Assembly (NCBI GenBank): GCA_046160865.1 | Contig: JBJXHG010000081.1 | Span: 1 to 7,571, forward strand | Source of the DNA: JBJXHG01 sp046160865 | GTDB lineage: Bacteria; Planctomycetota; UBA1135; GCA-002686595 | DNA: 7,571 nt | Direction: 5' to 3' | Shown: positions 1-5,916 of the stretch, piece after piece | How the letters are laid out: every line of letters starts with the position of its first letter | Position numbering within the stretch: position 1 is the stretch's first letter | Notes under the pieces: generated by a model | What the model saw: only the letters and a program-made list of their open reading frames with translations | Database searches by the model: none | What the model was told of the DNA's origin: nothing | Translations under genes and position numbers: made by a program

Positions 1-2
1 CG

Positions 3-113
3 ATCTCCTCTGCGCTGGCGGCGTTGCTCGGGTTCGGAAACCTGACAGGTTGCCTGCACCCTCGCGCCTTGCCAGCGACGACGATCTCGACCTTGGTGAA
101 AGCGAACTTCTGA
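3..113 (+). CDS. 3' part of an unidentified reading frame, cut by the window edge
   Basis: This frame is open from the window edge to a TGA at 111-113. It reads a small-residue hydrophobic stretch (SSALAALLGFGNLTGC) and then a short tail ending LVKANF. The hydrophobic stretch before a cysteine resembles a lipoprotein signal. The terminal phenylalanine resembles the last residue of an outer-membrane beta-barrel. Both features so close together could be the end of a normal gene, a decayed gene with an internal deletion, or chance, since stop codons are rare at this G+C content. The true start, if any, lies outside the window. I recognise no family. Confidence 0.25.
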   Translation: MSSALAALLGFGNLTGCLHPRALPATTISTLVKANF

Positions 114-122
114 CTCAGGACA

Positions 123-289
123 CTAGCAGCCCGTGGTGAAAGTCATTCGGTCCGAAATCGGCCCGCTCGCGCCGGCGTTGCGTCGCTCGATCCTCGGCGA
201 ATCTCGACGATTCGCCTGCGGTCTCGCTCCTTGCGCCGGAGCAAACGGGCCGATTTCAAACTCGAAGCACTTTCACCACGGACTGCTAG
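123..289. repeat. 167-bp palindromic interspersed repeat, copy 1
   Basis: Both ends carry CTAG and form an inverted repeat of 21 bp with one mismatch. The left end is CTAGCAGCCCGTGGTGAAAG at 123-142, and the right end is its near-complement at 269-289. Inside these, 150-165 pairs with 246-261, including a perfect 12-bp stem (154-165 with 246-257). The centre is a small hairpin, GGCGAATC at 196-203 with GATTCGCC at 209-216 and a 5-nt loop. The block at 180-203 is identical in all three copies in the window. I see no credible gene inside. It looks like a non-autonomous MITE-like or REP/ERIC-like element. The right-end CTAG supplies the stop codon of the minus-strand beta-barrel gene. Confidence 0.9.
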
Positions 290-1296
290 AACGAGCAGGA
301 CACGAACGCGATCGGGCCCTGGTAGTGCGAATTGGCCTGTCCCTCCCAGTCGCTGGCTTCGGCCGAGAATTCGACCGCCAAGCTGCGCCAGCCGAAACCC
401 ATTCCCACGTGCCGCCACGGTTGGAACAGCGCGTCGAGTCCGATGCTGAATACGTGGCCTTCGTAGGGATCGTACGAGACGCGGAAGGCATCCAATCGCG
501 AGGAGACGGCCCACGTATCGGTCAACGCGCACTGGCCGTACATGCTCACGACCGGCAGCGGGGCCAGCGCCGCGGCATCGTCCGCGTTGGCGCTCCCGGA
601 CGACAGCTCGATCTCGATGTCCATGAGGTGGAATCCGAGCGCGATGCCGAGCTCCTTGTCCGGCCGCTTGTAGAACGAGTAGCCGCACGAGAGCCGCGTC
701 ACGGACACGTTGAACTCGGTGTCGAGGGTCGAGTTGACCGGAAAGGTCTCGTCGCCCCACACGATCTCGCCGCTGATCTGCGTCGTGTTGGAACGATCGA
801 GCCGGAAGTGCTCGAGCTCCAATCGCCAACGCTCCCCGAACCGCCAGCGCGCGATGCCTTGCGGAACGAGGTCGTTCGACTCCAGGCCCAGAACGTCTTC
901 GAAGTCGACGGTGGTGCCGATACCGGATGGCGAGTCCAGGCGCGCCTCGGTGGTGGAGGTGGCCGCAAAAGCTCCCACGCCGAGGAAGAAGCGATCGGTC
1001 AGCGACGGATGGTTCGGGATGCCGAACTCGCCCGTGGAGTGCGTGCCGCCTTCCGCGTCCGCGCCATCGAGCGCGCGGAGATCGATCGGCGCCCATTCGG
1101 CCATCCGCTTGCGAGGCTCGGGAAGCGTGGCCGACGCGACGCTCGCGACCGGAGTCGTCGTGCTCGCGGCAGGCGCGGCGATCCCGATCGGTTCCGCGGC
1201 ATGCACGGACGGTTCCGTTGCGCGGGCTCCGGGTGCGATCCCCGCGGCGACCGCGAGTAGGCCGATCGTGCGTGACATCATCCGTCTGTCCTTCAT
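286..1296 (-). CDS. outer-membrane beta-barrel protein
   Basis: The product is a predicted 336-residue outer-membrane barrel of unknown cargo. I chose the ATG at 1294-1296 because GGAG lies 6 nt upstream and a signal peptide follows directly, with a hydrophobic core at about residues 11-21 and a likely cut after ARA at 24-26. The open frame extends further upstream but is Arg-rich and implausible. Residues about 30-65 are an Ala/Pro/Thr-rich linker. The barrel starts near residue 100. It carries the pattern RLDSPSGIGTTVDFEDVLGL (119-138), then alternating strands (RWRLELEHFRLDRS, VWGDETFPV), a pattern I associate with an uncharacterised family of proteobacterial and planctomycete barrels. The protein ends QGPIAFVSCSF; a terminal Phe is the usual signal for the BAM machinery. 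The TAG stop is part of the CTAG end of repeat copy 1. The gene diverges from the lipoprotein gene at 1658. Confidence 0.85.
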   Translation of the reverse strand: MKDRRMMSRTIGLLAVAAGIAPGARATEPSVHAAEPIGIAAPAASTTTPVASVASATLPEPRKRMAEWAPIDLRALDGADAEGGTHSTGEFGIPNHPSLTDRFFLGVGAFAATSTTEARLDSPSGIGTTVDFEDVLGLESNDLVPQGIARWRFGERWRLELEHFRLDRSNTTQISGEIVWGDETFPVNSTLDTEFNVSVTRLSCGYSFYKRPDKELGIALGFHLMDIEIELSSGSANADDAAALAPLPVVSMYGQCALTDTWAVSSRLDAFRVSYDPYEGHVFSIGLDALFQPWRHVGMGFGWRSLAVEFSAEASDWEGQANSHYQGPIAFVSCSF

Positions 1297-1302
1297 CTCG
1301 GT

Positions 1303-1306
1303 CTCC
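1303..1306 (-). promoter_or_regulatory. ribosome binding site deciding the start of the beta-barrel gene
   Basis: GGAG on the minus strand (CTCC on plus) sits 6 nt before the ATG at 1294-1296. It favours this start over the longer open frame and over the ATGs a few codons further in. Confidence 0.6.
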
Positions 1307-1455
1307 ACACAAGCTGCCTGCGAGGGTGTCTCCGCGCCGCCGGAGGAGCGTGCCGCACCGCGCGACCGGCGCCGCACGCGAGCATCCGAACGACACGCTC
1401 GGAAGTCAGGGGCGCGTGAGCATCCCATGCGCGGTGGGCAGAATCCAGAATGCGT

Positions 1456-1465
1456 GGGCTGCTAG
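1456..1465. repeat. isolated end fragment of the palindromic repeat
   Basis: GGGCTGCTAG is an exact 10-nt match to the right end of the repeat family and includes its CTAG. No body of the element is recognisable around it. It may be a relic, an insertion site or chance; a 10-mer is not expected by chance in 7.5 kb, but it is short. Confidence 0.35.
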
Positions 1466-1565
1466 GCGAGCCGCGCTCGACGCGCGCGCGAAGCGGGAGA
1501 GTGGCGGCGTCGACTCGTGATATGGCGCCGGGCGCGTGCGACTCGCTACGCTGACCGCGATTCGT

Positions 1566-1604
1566 GTCGTCCGGACGACGCTCACGACCCGACGTCGTGG
1601 GTCG
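1566..1604. promoter_or_regulatory. two adjacent dyads upstream of the lipoprotein-barrel gene
   Basis: GTCGTCCGGACGAC at 1566-1579 is a perfect 14-bp palindrome. Directly after it, CGACCC at 1585-1590 pairs with GGGTCG at 1599-1604. They lie 54-92 bp before the chosen ATG. They could be an operator, a leader hairpin pair or a terminator-like structure; the sequence alone does not decide. Confidence 0.4.
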
Positions 1605-1657
1605 CGCGATGCGCCGCCGCGGACCTCCTCCGATCTCGTCTCGCGCTCGATCCCCAT

Positions 1658-2446
1658 ATGAGATTCGAACCCGCCGTCGCACTGCTCGCCTGTCTCGCCG
1701 GTTGCGCTTCCGCGCCCAAGTACAGCCTCGCGCACGAAAGCGCGCGCGTCCCGACCGACGGGAGTCTCGAAGTCTCGGCTGAGTCCTATTCGAGGTCCGG
1801 TCTCGAGCTCAGTGCGCAGACCCAGTTCGCGCCGAGCGAGCCGCCGAGAACATCGCGCCCCACGTGGGAGGTCGGGCAATCGCTGATGCAGGGCTACTTC
1901 GGCGTCAGCGAGTACGACACCGTCGAGGTCGACGGCGGGAGCGGCGCGACGATCGAGGGCGACGAAGGAGAGCTCGACGATCTCCCGGTCCTCGGCGGCG
2001 GCGCGCAGTTCAAGCTCGGCGGTGAGCGCTTGGATTACGGTCTCGAGGGTCTCTTCTCGTTCGCTGGAAGCGCGAACGCCGCCGCTTTTGCCGTGGGCGG
2101 CGGCGGTGCCGTGATCGCCGTCGATGTCGACCTCATGCTGTTCGACCTCTACGGTGGCCCGTTCGTCAGCACCTTCTTGGGCGAGAAGCTGCGCGTCTAC
2201 GCCTCCGTCGGACCGCTCATGCAGTGGGCCGTCTACGATCAGTCGGGCGGCGGCCTGGACGCAGACGGTGATGGCTTCGGTTACGGAGCCTATGCGCGCG
2301 CGGGATTCGAGTTCGTCCTCCCGTCGCGCACGATGCTCGGCCTCGGCATGCGCTGGTCCGACTCGAAGATCGATCTCGGCGGTGACGTGGGCGACTTGGA
2401 CATCGAAGGTGCCCAGCTCCTGTTCACCGTCAGCCGCGGCATCTGA
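1658..2446 (+). CDS. outer-membrane beta-barrel lipoprotein
   Basis: The product is a predicted 262-residue lipoprotein with a barrel-like body, function unknown. I chose the ATG at 1658 because it gives a compact lipoprotein signal (MRFEPAVALLACLAGCASAP) with the lipobox LAGC and Cys16 as the acylated residue. The 47-residue extension back to 1517 would bury that signal. No Shine-Dalgarno is visible. Residues about 20-75 are a soluble linker. From about 78 onward there are alternating amphipathic strands with Gly and aromatic residues, such as FDLYGGPFVSTFLGEKLRVY (162-181) and GPLMQWAVY (185-193). DADGDG at 201-206 looks like a calcium-binding loop. The C-terminus is FTVSRGI, with no terminal aromatic residue, unlike the other two barrels here, so BAM recognition would have to differ. 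It is divergent from the 286-1296 gene. Confidence 0.8.
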   Translation: MRFEPAVALLACLAGCASAPKYSLAHESARVPTDGSLEVSAESYSRSGLELSAQTQFAPSEPPRTSRPTWEVGQSLMQGYFGVSEYDTVEVDGGSGATIEGDEGELDDLPVLGGGAQFKLGGERLDYGLEGLFSFAGSANAAAFAVGGGGAVIAVDVDLMLFDLYGGPFVSTFLGEKLRVYASVGPLMQWAVYDQSGGGLDADGDGFGYGAYARAGFEFVLPSRTMLGLGMRWSDSKIDLGGDVGDLDIEGAQLLFTVSRGI

Positions 2447-2521
2447 GCCCGCGTTCACGACCACGTCCTGCTGCGGTCGCGTCCGCTCGCTCTGAAGGCG
2501 TTGGCGCGCCCTCGTGACGGA

Positions 2522-2546
2522 CGTGGTGATGAACACGGGCTGCTAG
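2522..2546. repeat. collapsed or solo end of the palindromic repeat
   Basis: CACGGGCTGCTAG at 2534-2546 matches the right end of the repeat exactly over 13 nt. Just before it, CGTGGTGA at 2522-2529 matches part of the left end. This could be an element whose interior of about 130 bp has been deleted, or a solo end. Confidence 0.5.
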
Positions 2547-2596
2547 CATCCGCGGGCACTCGCACCGTTTCGCTCGCGGTGTGGTGAGAGATACGG
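2547..2596. repeat. 50-bp second repeat, copy A
   Basis: This stretch aligns without gaps to 7361-7410 with 7 mismatches in 50 by my count. The core GCACCGTTTCGCTCGCGG at 2562-2579 is identical in both. CACCG and CGGTG within it could pair here, but copy B has CGGCG instead, so a hairpin is not supported. Each copy directly abuts a CTAG end of the palindromic repeat. Confidence 0.7.
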
Positions 2597-2633
2597 GCGA
2601 AGACGTGCTCGCACGAGAGATCGGACCGCGGCC

Positions 2634-3713
2634 ATGAACAACGATTCGCAGCGCGACATCTTTGGAACGATCCTCGTGATCGCGATCCTCGGTCTGCTGA
2701 TCGTGTTCTCCCTGTGGGTGTTGAAACCGTTCCTGCCTGCACTGATCTGGGCCACCATGATCGCGGTAGCGACGTGGCCGATGATGCTCGCCGTTCAACG
2801 TCGGATGTGGCGCCGGCGATGGCTGGCCGTCGTGGTGATGACGCTGGCGCTGCTGCTCGTGTTCGTCGTCCCGTTCTCGCTCGCGATCGGCACGCTCGTC
2901 ACGCACGCGGACGACATCACGCACTGGGTCAAGTCGCTCGATACGCAGGCGCTGGAATCGCCGCCGGCATGGGTCGAGCGCATCCCCGCAGTCGGTGGGA
3001 AGCTCGCCGCAGCTTGGCGCGAGCTCGCCAGCGTCAGCGACCTGGGCACGCGGATCGCGCCGTACGCGGGGGAGCTCGCGTCGTGGTTCCTGTCGCAGCT
3101 CGGAAGTTTCGGCGCGATCGTGCTGCAGTTCCTGCTCACGGTCGGAATCGCGGCGCTCCTCTATGCCAACGGCGAGGCGATCGCTGCGGGCGTGTTGCGC
3201 TTCGCCCGTAGGCTCGGCGGCGAACGCGCGGTCGGAGCCGTGATCCTCGCCGCGCAATCGATCCGCGGCGTCGCATTGGGCGTCGTCGTCACCGCCATCC
3301 TTCAGTCCGTGATGGGTGGCCTCGGACTCGCGATCGTCGGCGTGCCCTACGCCGCAGTCTTGACGGCGGTGATGTTCATGCTGGCGGTCGCACAGATCGG
3401 AGCCGTACCGGTGCTCGCGTGCGCGGTGATCTGGCTCTTCTGGAAAGGCGACACGGCCTTCGGCGTCGGGCTGCTCGTCTGGACGGTCATCGTCGGCACG
3501 ATGGACAACGTCGTGCGTCCGATGCTCATCAAACGCGGAGCCGATCTCCCGCTGCTCTTGATCCTCGTCGGCGTGATCGGTGGCCTCGTCGCGTTCGGAT
3601 TGGTCGGACTCTTCATCGGGCCGATCGTGCTGGCCGTGACCTACACGCTCGTCGCAGCCTGGGTCGAAGAGTCGCGGCCGGACGCCGCGACGGATTCGAC
3701 GCCGCGACCGTGA
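2634..3713 (+). CDS. ydiK: AI-2E family transporter, YdiK-like inner-membrane permease
   Basis: The 359-residue product belongs to the AI-2E/PerM (UPF0118) family of polytopic inner-membrane proteins. The name comes from an autoinducer-2 exporter; substrates are unknown for most members. It fits the family layout: N-terminal membrane segments at about 12-30, 34-52 and 63-88, a soluble segment at about 90-150, then membrane segments at about 155-177, 212-235, 238-268, 274-290 and 305-340. Key motifs are AAQSIRGVALGVVVTA (206-221) and DNVVRPMLIKRGADLP (291-306), followed by the Gly-rich re-entrant stretch ending GLFIGPIVLAV. From memory these match Escherichia coli YdiK closely, so I use that symbol for the subfamily, not for a proven function. 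The ATG at 2634 has only a weak GAGAGA about 14 nt upstream. The long antisense frame is its shadow. Confidence 0.9.
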   Translation: MNNDSQRDIFGTILVIAILGLLIVFSLWVLKPFLPALIWATMIAVATWPMMLAVQRRMWRRRWLAVVVMTLALLLVFVVPFSLAIGTLVTHADDITHWVKSLDTQALESPPAWVERIPAVGGKLAAAWRELASVSDLGTRIAPYAGELASWFLSQLGSFGAIVLQFLLTVGIAALLYANGEAIAAGVLRFARRLGGERAVGAVILAAQSIRGVALGVVVTAILQSVMGGLGLAIVGVPYAAVLTAVMFMLAVAQIGAVPVLACAVIWLFWKGDTAFGVGLLVWTVIVGTMDNVVRPMLIKRGADLPLLLILVGVIGGLVAFGLVGLFIGPIVLAVTYTLVAAWVEESRPDAATDSTPRP

Positions 3714-3735
3714 CCCGCCGCGCGGGCGTTCACGG
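3708..3735. terminator. bidirectional hairpin between convergent genes
   Basis: CCGTGA at 3708-3713 pairs with TCACGG at 3730-3735. Inside, CCCGC at 3714-3718 pairs with GCGGG at 3722-3726, leaving a 3-nt loop and a 3-nt bulge. The TGA stop of the permease gene lies in the left arm, and the stop of the minus-strand lipoprotein gene lies in the right arm. There is no T tract, so it is not a classical intrinsic terminator, but its position suits transcription end or 3'-end protection for both genes. Confidence 0.6.
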
Positions 3736-4749
3736 CAGTGGCGGCATCGGGATCGGCAACAGGCCGAGGATCTCGTCGAAGTACTCGCCCACCGTCTTGC
3801 GCTCGGCGACGAAGTCCTGCGCGAGCTCGTCCTGCTCGGTGACGAACGTCCAGAGCGCGAAATGGCCCTGGCCGAAGGTCGTGGTCGCGCCCTCGAATTC
3901 ACGGACGGAGGGCGGTGGGAGGGGCAGCCAGCCGCTCGATTCACCGACCTCGCGCACGACTCCGCTGAGCGGCACGTCTAGGACCGTCCAACCGAGCACG
4001 GCGATGGGCGCGAAGTGTGTTTCCGCGTAGGCATCGGTCCACGCGGCGCTGAACGCGAGATCGACCTGCATGTCGACCGCGTTGTCGCCGTACTCCACGC
4101 TGAAGACGCGCGCGACGTCGAAGGCGAAACCGTAGAGCAACGGAATCCGCGCCCACCAGTTCACCCAGCTACAGTCCGCAACCTTGGCGCGCGAATAGTG
4201 CACCGTGATCCGGTCCAGCGTGACACGGAACGCATCGTCGACGGGCTCGATCGAGAACTCGAGCGTCGTTGCGTGCTGATCGCCGAGCCAGCGCTCGAGA
4301 CGAAAGCCGCGGATGCCGGGCTTCACCTCGACGCGCGTGACCGACGGGTTCGCGCCGGACGCACCGATGGCGCGCGGAGGCACCGAGTAGAAGTCCGCGG
4401 CCGTTCGTGCGCCCCACGCGTACGGCGGGCGCGAGGACGTCGACTGCGTGCGGGCGAGGAGCTTGCCGAGGCGCGCCTCGAACATCGCCGGATCGACGCG
4501 CAGTGCGGTGCGTTTCCCTTCACGCGGCAACGCGACCATCATGGGCTTGGCGTCCTGTGCGGCGAGCAGTTCGAGGACGAGCTCGGTCCGTTCGCCGTCC
4601 TTTTCCGCCGAGTCCCAGTGGTAGGGCACGATCGCCTCGCAGCCGGCCGCGAGGAGTACGCACACACACGCGAGGATCGAGCGCAGGCATGCGTCGCGCA
4701 CACTTCGAGTCGTGCGGTCGATCGCACGCAGGCTTTGAACCGGAGTCAT
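3730..4749 (-). CDS. lipoprotein of unknown function
   Basis: I do not recognise the family. From the ATG at 4747-4749 the product has 339 residues. A hydrophobic stretch leads to the lipobox LAAGC with Cys37. The n-region would then be long (about 24 residues), so a GTG at 4701-4703 is a real alternative; it would place the cysteine at residue 21. The open frame runs back to 4977 but overlaps the divergent gene and is less plausible. Neither start has a clear Shine-Dalgarno. The mature protein is soluble-looking with mixed alpha/beta character and no transmembrane segment. It has a Trp-rich patch (CSWVNWWARIPLLYGF, 193-208), a segment DVARVFSVEYGDNAVDMQVD (211-230) and a Pro-rich end (LLPIPMPPLP). 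The Cys is followed by Glu, not Asp, so the sequence does not settle inner or outer membrane sorting. It converges on the permease gene with a 16-bp gap. Confidence 0.75.
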   Translation of the reverse strand: MTPVQSLRAIDRTTRSVRDACLRSILACVCVLLAAGCEAIVPYHWDSAEKDGERTELVLELLAAQDAKPMMVALPREGKRTALRVDPAMFEARLGKLLARTQSTSSRPPYAWGARTAADFYSVPPRAIGASGANPSVTRVEVKPGIRGFRLERWLGDQHATTLEFSIEPVDDAFRVTLDRITVHYSRAKVADCSWVNWWARIPLLYGFAFDVARVFSVEYGDNAVDMQVDLAFSAAWTDAYAETHFAPIAVLGWTVLDVPLSGVVREVGESSGWLPLPPPSVREFEGATTTFGQGHFALWTFVTEQDELAQDFVAERKTVGEYFDEILGLLPIPMPPLP

Positions 4750-4891
4750 CGGTTCGCCAAGCGTGTCGTGCGGCGCGATCGCTCGCAAGTCCGCGCGCGC
4801 GGTCGAAGCGCGTTCCATTGGGTTCCGTCGACGGGTCGGGTAGCGTGGCGAGTGAATCGGGCGCGGCGCGCACGATGACGAGGAGCTGCCC
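4750..4891. other. 142-bp divergent intergenic region
   Basis: This gap separates the lipoprotein gene and the downstream beta-barrel gene and should contain both promoters. I could not identify convincing promoter boxes. If the lipoprotein starts at the GTG at 4703, the gap is 188 bp. Confidence 0.45.
4881..4885 (+). promoter_or_regulatory. ribosome binding site of the second beta-barrel gene
   Basis: AGGAG lies 6 nt before the ATG at 4892-4894. It is the clearest Shine-Dalgarno in the window and fixes this start. Confidence 0.75.
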
Positions 4892-5686
4892 ATGATCTCG
4901 ATCTGCACCGGACTTGCCGCCTGCACATTGCTCGCATTCACGGAACCGAGCGTCGTGACGCGCGCGCCGGACCCCATCGGCTTATGGGATTCCGTGCCTG
5001 GTGTGGCGACGGACGAACAGGGCTGGTCGTTCGATGCGTTCGTCTACTACTGGTCCGCGAGCGTGGGGGGCGATCTCACCATCGAGGGTGAGGAGGTCGA
5101 CCTCGACGACGGTGGCGATGGCATGTTCGAGATCTCGGCGCTCTCCGGTTTCCTCGGCCACTTCGAAGCGCACCGCGGTCCGTGGAGCTTCGCTTTCGCG
5201 CCGATCTTCATCCATGTGGAGATGAACGGCGACCAAAGCGGTGCGGCGGATGCCGACGTCGAAATCGACGCGCAGGTCCACGAGGGCTTCGTTGCGCACG
5301 AGATCGACGGGGCGTGGGAGTGGCTCGCCGGTGCGCGCTACTACGAACTCGAGCCGGAGCTCGATCTCTCCGTCGGCGGCGTGCCCACCGGTTCGGTCGA
5401 CGCCATCACTTCATGGGTCGATCCGATCGTCGGCGCGCGCTATCGCGGTCGACTCGGCGAAGACTGGTCCGTGAACGGGCGCGCCGACATCGGCGGCTTC
5501 GGAGTCGGCTCGGACTTCGCTTGGAACGCGAGCTTGCTCGTCGGCTACCACTTCTCGTCCTGCGTCGGAGCGCACGTCGGTTATCGCGCGCTCTCGCTCG
5601 ACTTCGAGGACGGCACGGGCGGCGATCACGTGGAGTACAACCTCTCCATGTACGGACCGATCATCGGCGTGTCGTTCGCGTTCTAG
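4892..5686 (+). CDS. outer-membrane beta-barrel protein with WxDPxxGxR and GGFGxGSD motifs
   Basis: The product is a predicted 264-residue outer-membrane barrel. The start is set by AGGAG 6 nt upstream. The N-terminus has a hydrophobic stretch (ISICTGLAACTLLAF, 2-16) without basic residues before it, so the signal peptide is atypical and its cut site unclear. Alternating strands begin at about residue 44. SWVDPIVGARY (174-184) and DIGGFGVGSDFAW (199-211), then VGYRALSLDF (229-238), are a combination I recognise from a widespread family of uncharacterised outer-membrane barrels. The last residues MYGPIIGVSFAF end in Phe, as expected for BAM-dependent barrels. The layout of the final hairpin, with GP and a terminal F, resembles that of the 286-1296 gene. 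The TAG stop at 5684-5686 is part of the CTAG that starts repeat copy 2. Confidence 0.88.
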   Translation: MISICTGLAACTLLAFTEPSVVTRAPDPIGLWDSVPGVATDEQGWSFDAFVYYWSASVGGDLTIEGEEVDLDDGGDGMFEISALSGFLGHFEAHRGPWSFAFAPIFIHVEMNGDQSGAADADVEIDAQVHEGFVAHEIDGAWEWLAGARYYELEPELDLSVGGVPTGSVDAITSWVDPIVGARYRGRLGEDWSVNGRADIGGFGVGSDFAWNASLLVGYHFSSCVGAHVGYRALSLDFEDGTGGDHVEYNLSMYGPIIGVSFAF

Positions 5687-5849
5687 CAGTCCGTGGTGAA
5701 AGTCATTCAGCCCGAAAGCGGCCCGTGCGCGTCAGCCCGGCGTCGCTCGATCCTCGGCGAATCTCGACGATTCGCCTGCGGGCTCGCTCCTTGTTCTGAA
5801 ACGAACGGACCACTGTCGGGCTCGAAGCACTTTCACCACGGGCTGCTGG
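5683..5849. repeat. 167-bp palindromic interspersed repeat, copy 2
   Basis: This copy is the same length and orientation as copy 1. The left end starts CTAGCAGTCCGTGG. The right end closes CTGCTGG, so its terminal CTAG has changed to CTGG. The inner arms at 5710-5725 and 5806-5821 pair imperfectly. The block at 5740-5763 is identical to the other copies, and the central hairpin (GGCGAATC with GATTCGCC) is intact. It fills most of the gap between the second barrel gene and the peptidase-like gene. Confidence 0.9.
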
Positions 5850-5862
5850 TCCGCATCGCGCG

Positions 5863-5873
5863 CCACGGGCTGC
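5863..5873. repeat. extra end fragment next to repeat copy 2
   Basis: CCACGGGCTGC repeats 11 nt of the element's right end, beginning 25 bp downstream of the same bases in copy 2. It could be a remnant of another insertion or a local duplication. Confidence 0.4.
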
Positions 5874-5885
5874 CGGACTTGGATC

Positions 5886-5906
5886 GTTTGCCACCCCTGG
5901 GCAAAC
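5886..5906. promoter_or_regulatory. hairpin or operator just before the peptidase-like gene
   Basis: GTTTGCC at 5886-5892 and GGCAAAC at 5900-5906 form a perfect 7-bp inverted repeat with a 7-nt spacer. It ends 10 nt before the ATG at 5917, where a ribosome binding site would be. It could be a repressor operator, a leader hairpin affecting translation, or an end structure for the upstream transcript. Confidence 0.5.
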
Positions 5907-5916
5907 TAGCGCGCCC

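Larger units (their letters stand above)
1297..1657. other. 361-bp divergent intergenic region
   Basis: This gap separates the divergent starts of the two beta-barrel genes and must hold both promoters. I could not pick a convincing -35/-10 pair. It contains a fragment matching the end of the palindromic repeat (1456-1465) and a cluster of dyads (1566-1604). A plus-strand frame is open from 1517 into the downstream gene, but its Arg-rich translation precedes a clear lipoprotein signal and is unlikely to be translated. Confidence 0.6.
2447..2633. other. 187-bp intergenic gap with repeat fragments
   Basis: The gap lies between the lipoprotein-barrel gene and the permease gene, both on the plus strand. 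It holds a collapsed repeat end (2522-2546) followed without a gap by the 50-bp second repeat (2547-2596). I found no strong terminator after the upstream gene. The second repeat lies 38-87 bp before the permease ATG, so it may overlap that gene's promoter. Confidence 0.5.

Noticed and set aside
123..289. CRISPR array or tRNA-like gene as the explanation of the palindromic repeats
   Set aside because: Copies are 167 bp and kilobases apart, with no regular short spacers, no cas genes and no cloverleaf or CCA end.
133..1260. 375-residue plus-strand frame beginning inside repeat copy 1
   Set aside because: It is antisense to the barrel gene with its signal peptide, Shine-Dalgarno and family motifs. 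Its translation is Arg/Glu-rich with no domain pattern.
1406..2536. 376-residue minus-strand frame opposite the lipoprotein-barrel gene
   Set aside because: No signal or domain pattern; the plus-strand frame has a clear lipobox and barrel strands.
2547..2596. Hairpin in the 50-bp repeat
   Set aside because: CACCG pairs with CGGTG in copy A, but copy B has an uncompensated T to C change, so structure is not supported.
2430..3944. 504-residue minus-strand frame opposite the permease
   Set aside because: Its Asp/His/Arg-rich low-complexity translation is the expected antisense shadow of a hydrophobic membrane protein.
4015..4878. 287-residue plus-strand frame opposite the minus-strand lipoprotein
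   Set aside because: Arg-rich without a signal peptide; the minus frame has a lipobox and a natural protein composition.
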